Shown here: piece after piece, positions 63,795 to 64,000 of the stretch | How the letters are laid out: each line of letters opens with the position of its first letter | Position numbering within the stretch: the first letter of the stretch is position 1 | DNA from: an uncultured Clostridia bacterium | GTDB lineage: Bacteria > Bacillota > Clostridia > TANB77 > CAG-508 | Length of the DNA: 64,000 bases | Reading direction: 5' to 3' | NCBI GenBank assembly: GCA_948630815.1 | Contig: CAPIEU010000006.1 | Coordinates: 1 to 64,000, forward strand | The notes under the pieces: model-generated | What the model was told of the DNA's origin: nothing | What the model saw: the letters and a program-made list of their open reading frames with translations, nothing else | Databases searched by the model: none | Program-made: the position numbers and the translations under genes

Positions 63795-64000
63795 TTACTT
63801 CATTACACTATAAAAATTCTTAAAGCTATATCCTTGTTCTTTTAAATATTTAATAATTTCTGGTAATGCCTCATATGTTAATATTTTATCACCTGCATCA
63901 TGCATTAAAATTACTACTGAATTTTTAGTTCCAACTGTATCAATTGTGTTTTGTATAATAGCTTCTTTTGTTTTTGCTCCTGCTGCATCACTACTTAATG
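63795..64000 (-). CDS. Polysaccharide deacetylase, C-terminal part
   Basis: A reading frame open to the window edge encodes the last 68 residues of a NodB/PgdA-type deacetylase: AIIQNTIDTVGTKNSVVILMHDAGDK, then TYEALPEIIKYLKEQGYSF and a short tail. VILMHD is the conserved late strand with the catalytic-site histidine. The start lies beyond 64000. It probably deacetylates peptidoglycan or another surface glycan. Confidence 0.82.
   Translation of the reverse strand, partial: LSSDAAGAKTKEAIIQNTIDTVGTKNSVVILMHDAGDKILTYEALPEIIKYLKEQGYSFKNFYSVMK

Overview
The window looks like a chromosomal stretch of a low-GC (roughly 28-30% by eye) Gram-positive anaerobe of the Clostridia. Support: LPXTG/sortase surface proteins, cohesin/dockerin modules, BlaI/BlaR1 and Bce-type resistance modules, Mini-RNase III, RbgA, class II aldolase, AGGAGG-type ribosome binding sites, and the paired DNA-repair families TIGR03916/TIGR03915. 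No species can be named from the sequence alone.

The main observation is a recoding pattern. Twelve genes are apparently broken, including uvrB, lepA, smpB and tcdA. In all twelve the break is the same event: one extra C directly before an in-phase glycine GGN codon, so the ribosome meets an in-frame CGG codon. Skipping one base there (C-GGN, or the quadruplet CGGN read as one codon) restores the full-length protein every time. There are 16 such sites: 6698, 17382, 18179, 21596, 21660, 28508, 33990, 34180, 36319, 40724, 49150, 51334, 52607, 52740, 55369 and 61497 (position of the C on the coding strand). I checked the phase arithmetically for each. The restored residue is glycine, and at several sites it is an invariant family glycine (Walker A, SmpB, UvrB, LepA, TcdA). 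Reading by eye I found no other in-frame CGG in any intact gene except one each in two genes of foreign-looking composition (2401-2673 and 39223-39642). CGT, CGC and CGA behave as normal arginine codons. This suggests that CGG is not an arginine codon here but a +1 frameshift or four-base glycine codon.

Layout. 1-2.7 kb: IS91-type transposase plus tyrosine recombinase and a foreign-looking small gene. 2.8-13.9 kb: thioesterase, ABC-2 exporter, an R-S-E ADP-ribosyltransferase, hemolysin III, Lsa-type ABC-F protein, ferredoxin, and a DHHW/MBOAT O-acylation pair. 14-22.8 kb: a Bce-like module (response regulator, kinase, ATPase, permease, YxeA) with a serpin-like exported protein, interrupted by a DUF262-HNH nuclease plus EcoRI-type methyltransferase. 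22.8-27.5 kb: BlaR1/BlaI, with matching operators in front of blaI and in front of an asparagine synthetase. 27.8-29.9 kb: radical SAM DNA-repair pair with a LexA-like box. 30-39 kb: ECF S component, DUF362, MATE, MFS, FMN reductase, TcdA, CopA and its chaperone. 39-40 kb: a gene cassette and an empty copy of it. 40-45.5 kb: a cell-surface cohesin/dockerin/sortase cluster. 45.7-52.8 kb: tRNA-Glu, mrnC, rbgA, ywlC-type tsaC, lepA, two small genes and uvrB. 52.8-59.6 kb: RhuM-Fic, two acetyltransferases and a membrane glycolipid operon (two acyltransferases, two GT8, a flippase-like protein). 59.7-64 kb: small exported proteins, smpB, a lipoprotein, fba and the 3' end of a polysaccharide deacetylase.

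Most genes lie on the minus strand in short operons. A family of about 100-145 bp hairpin repeats with related ends sits at the junctions between them.
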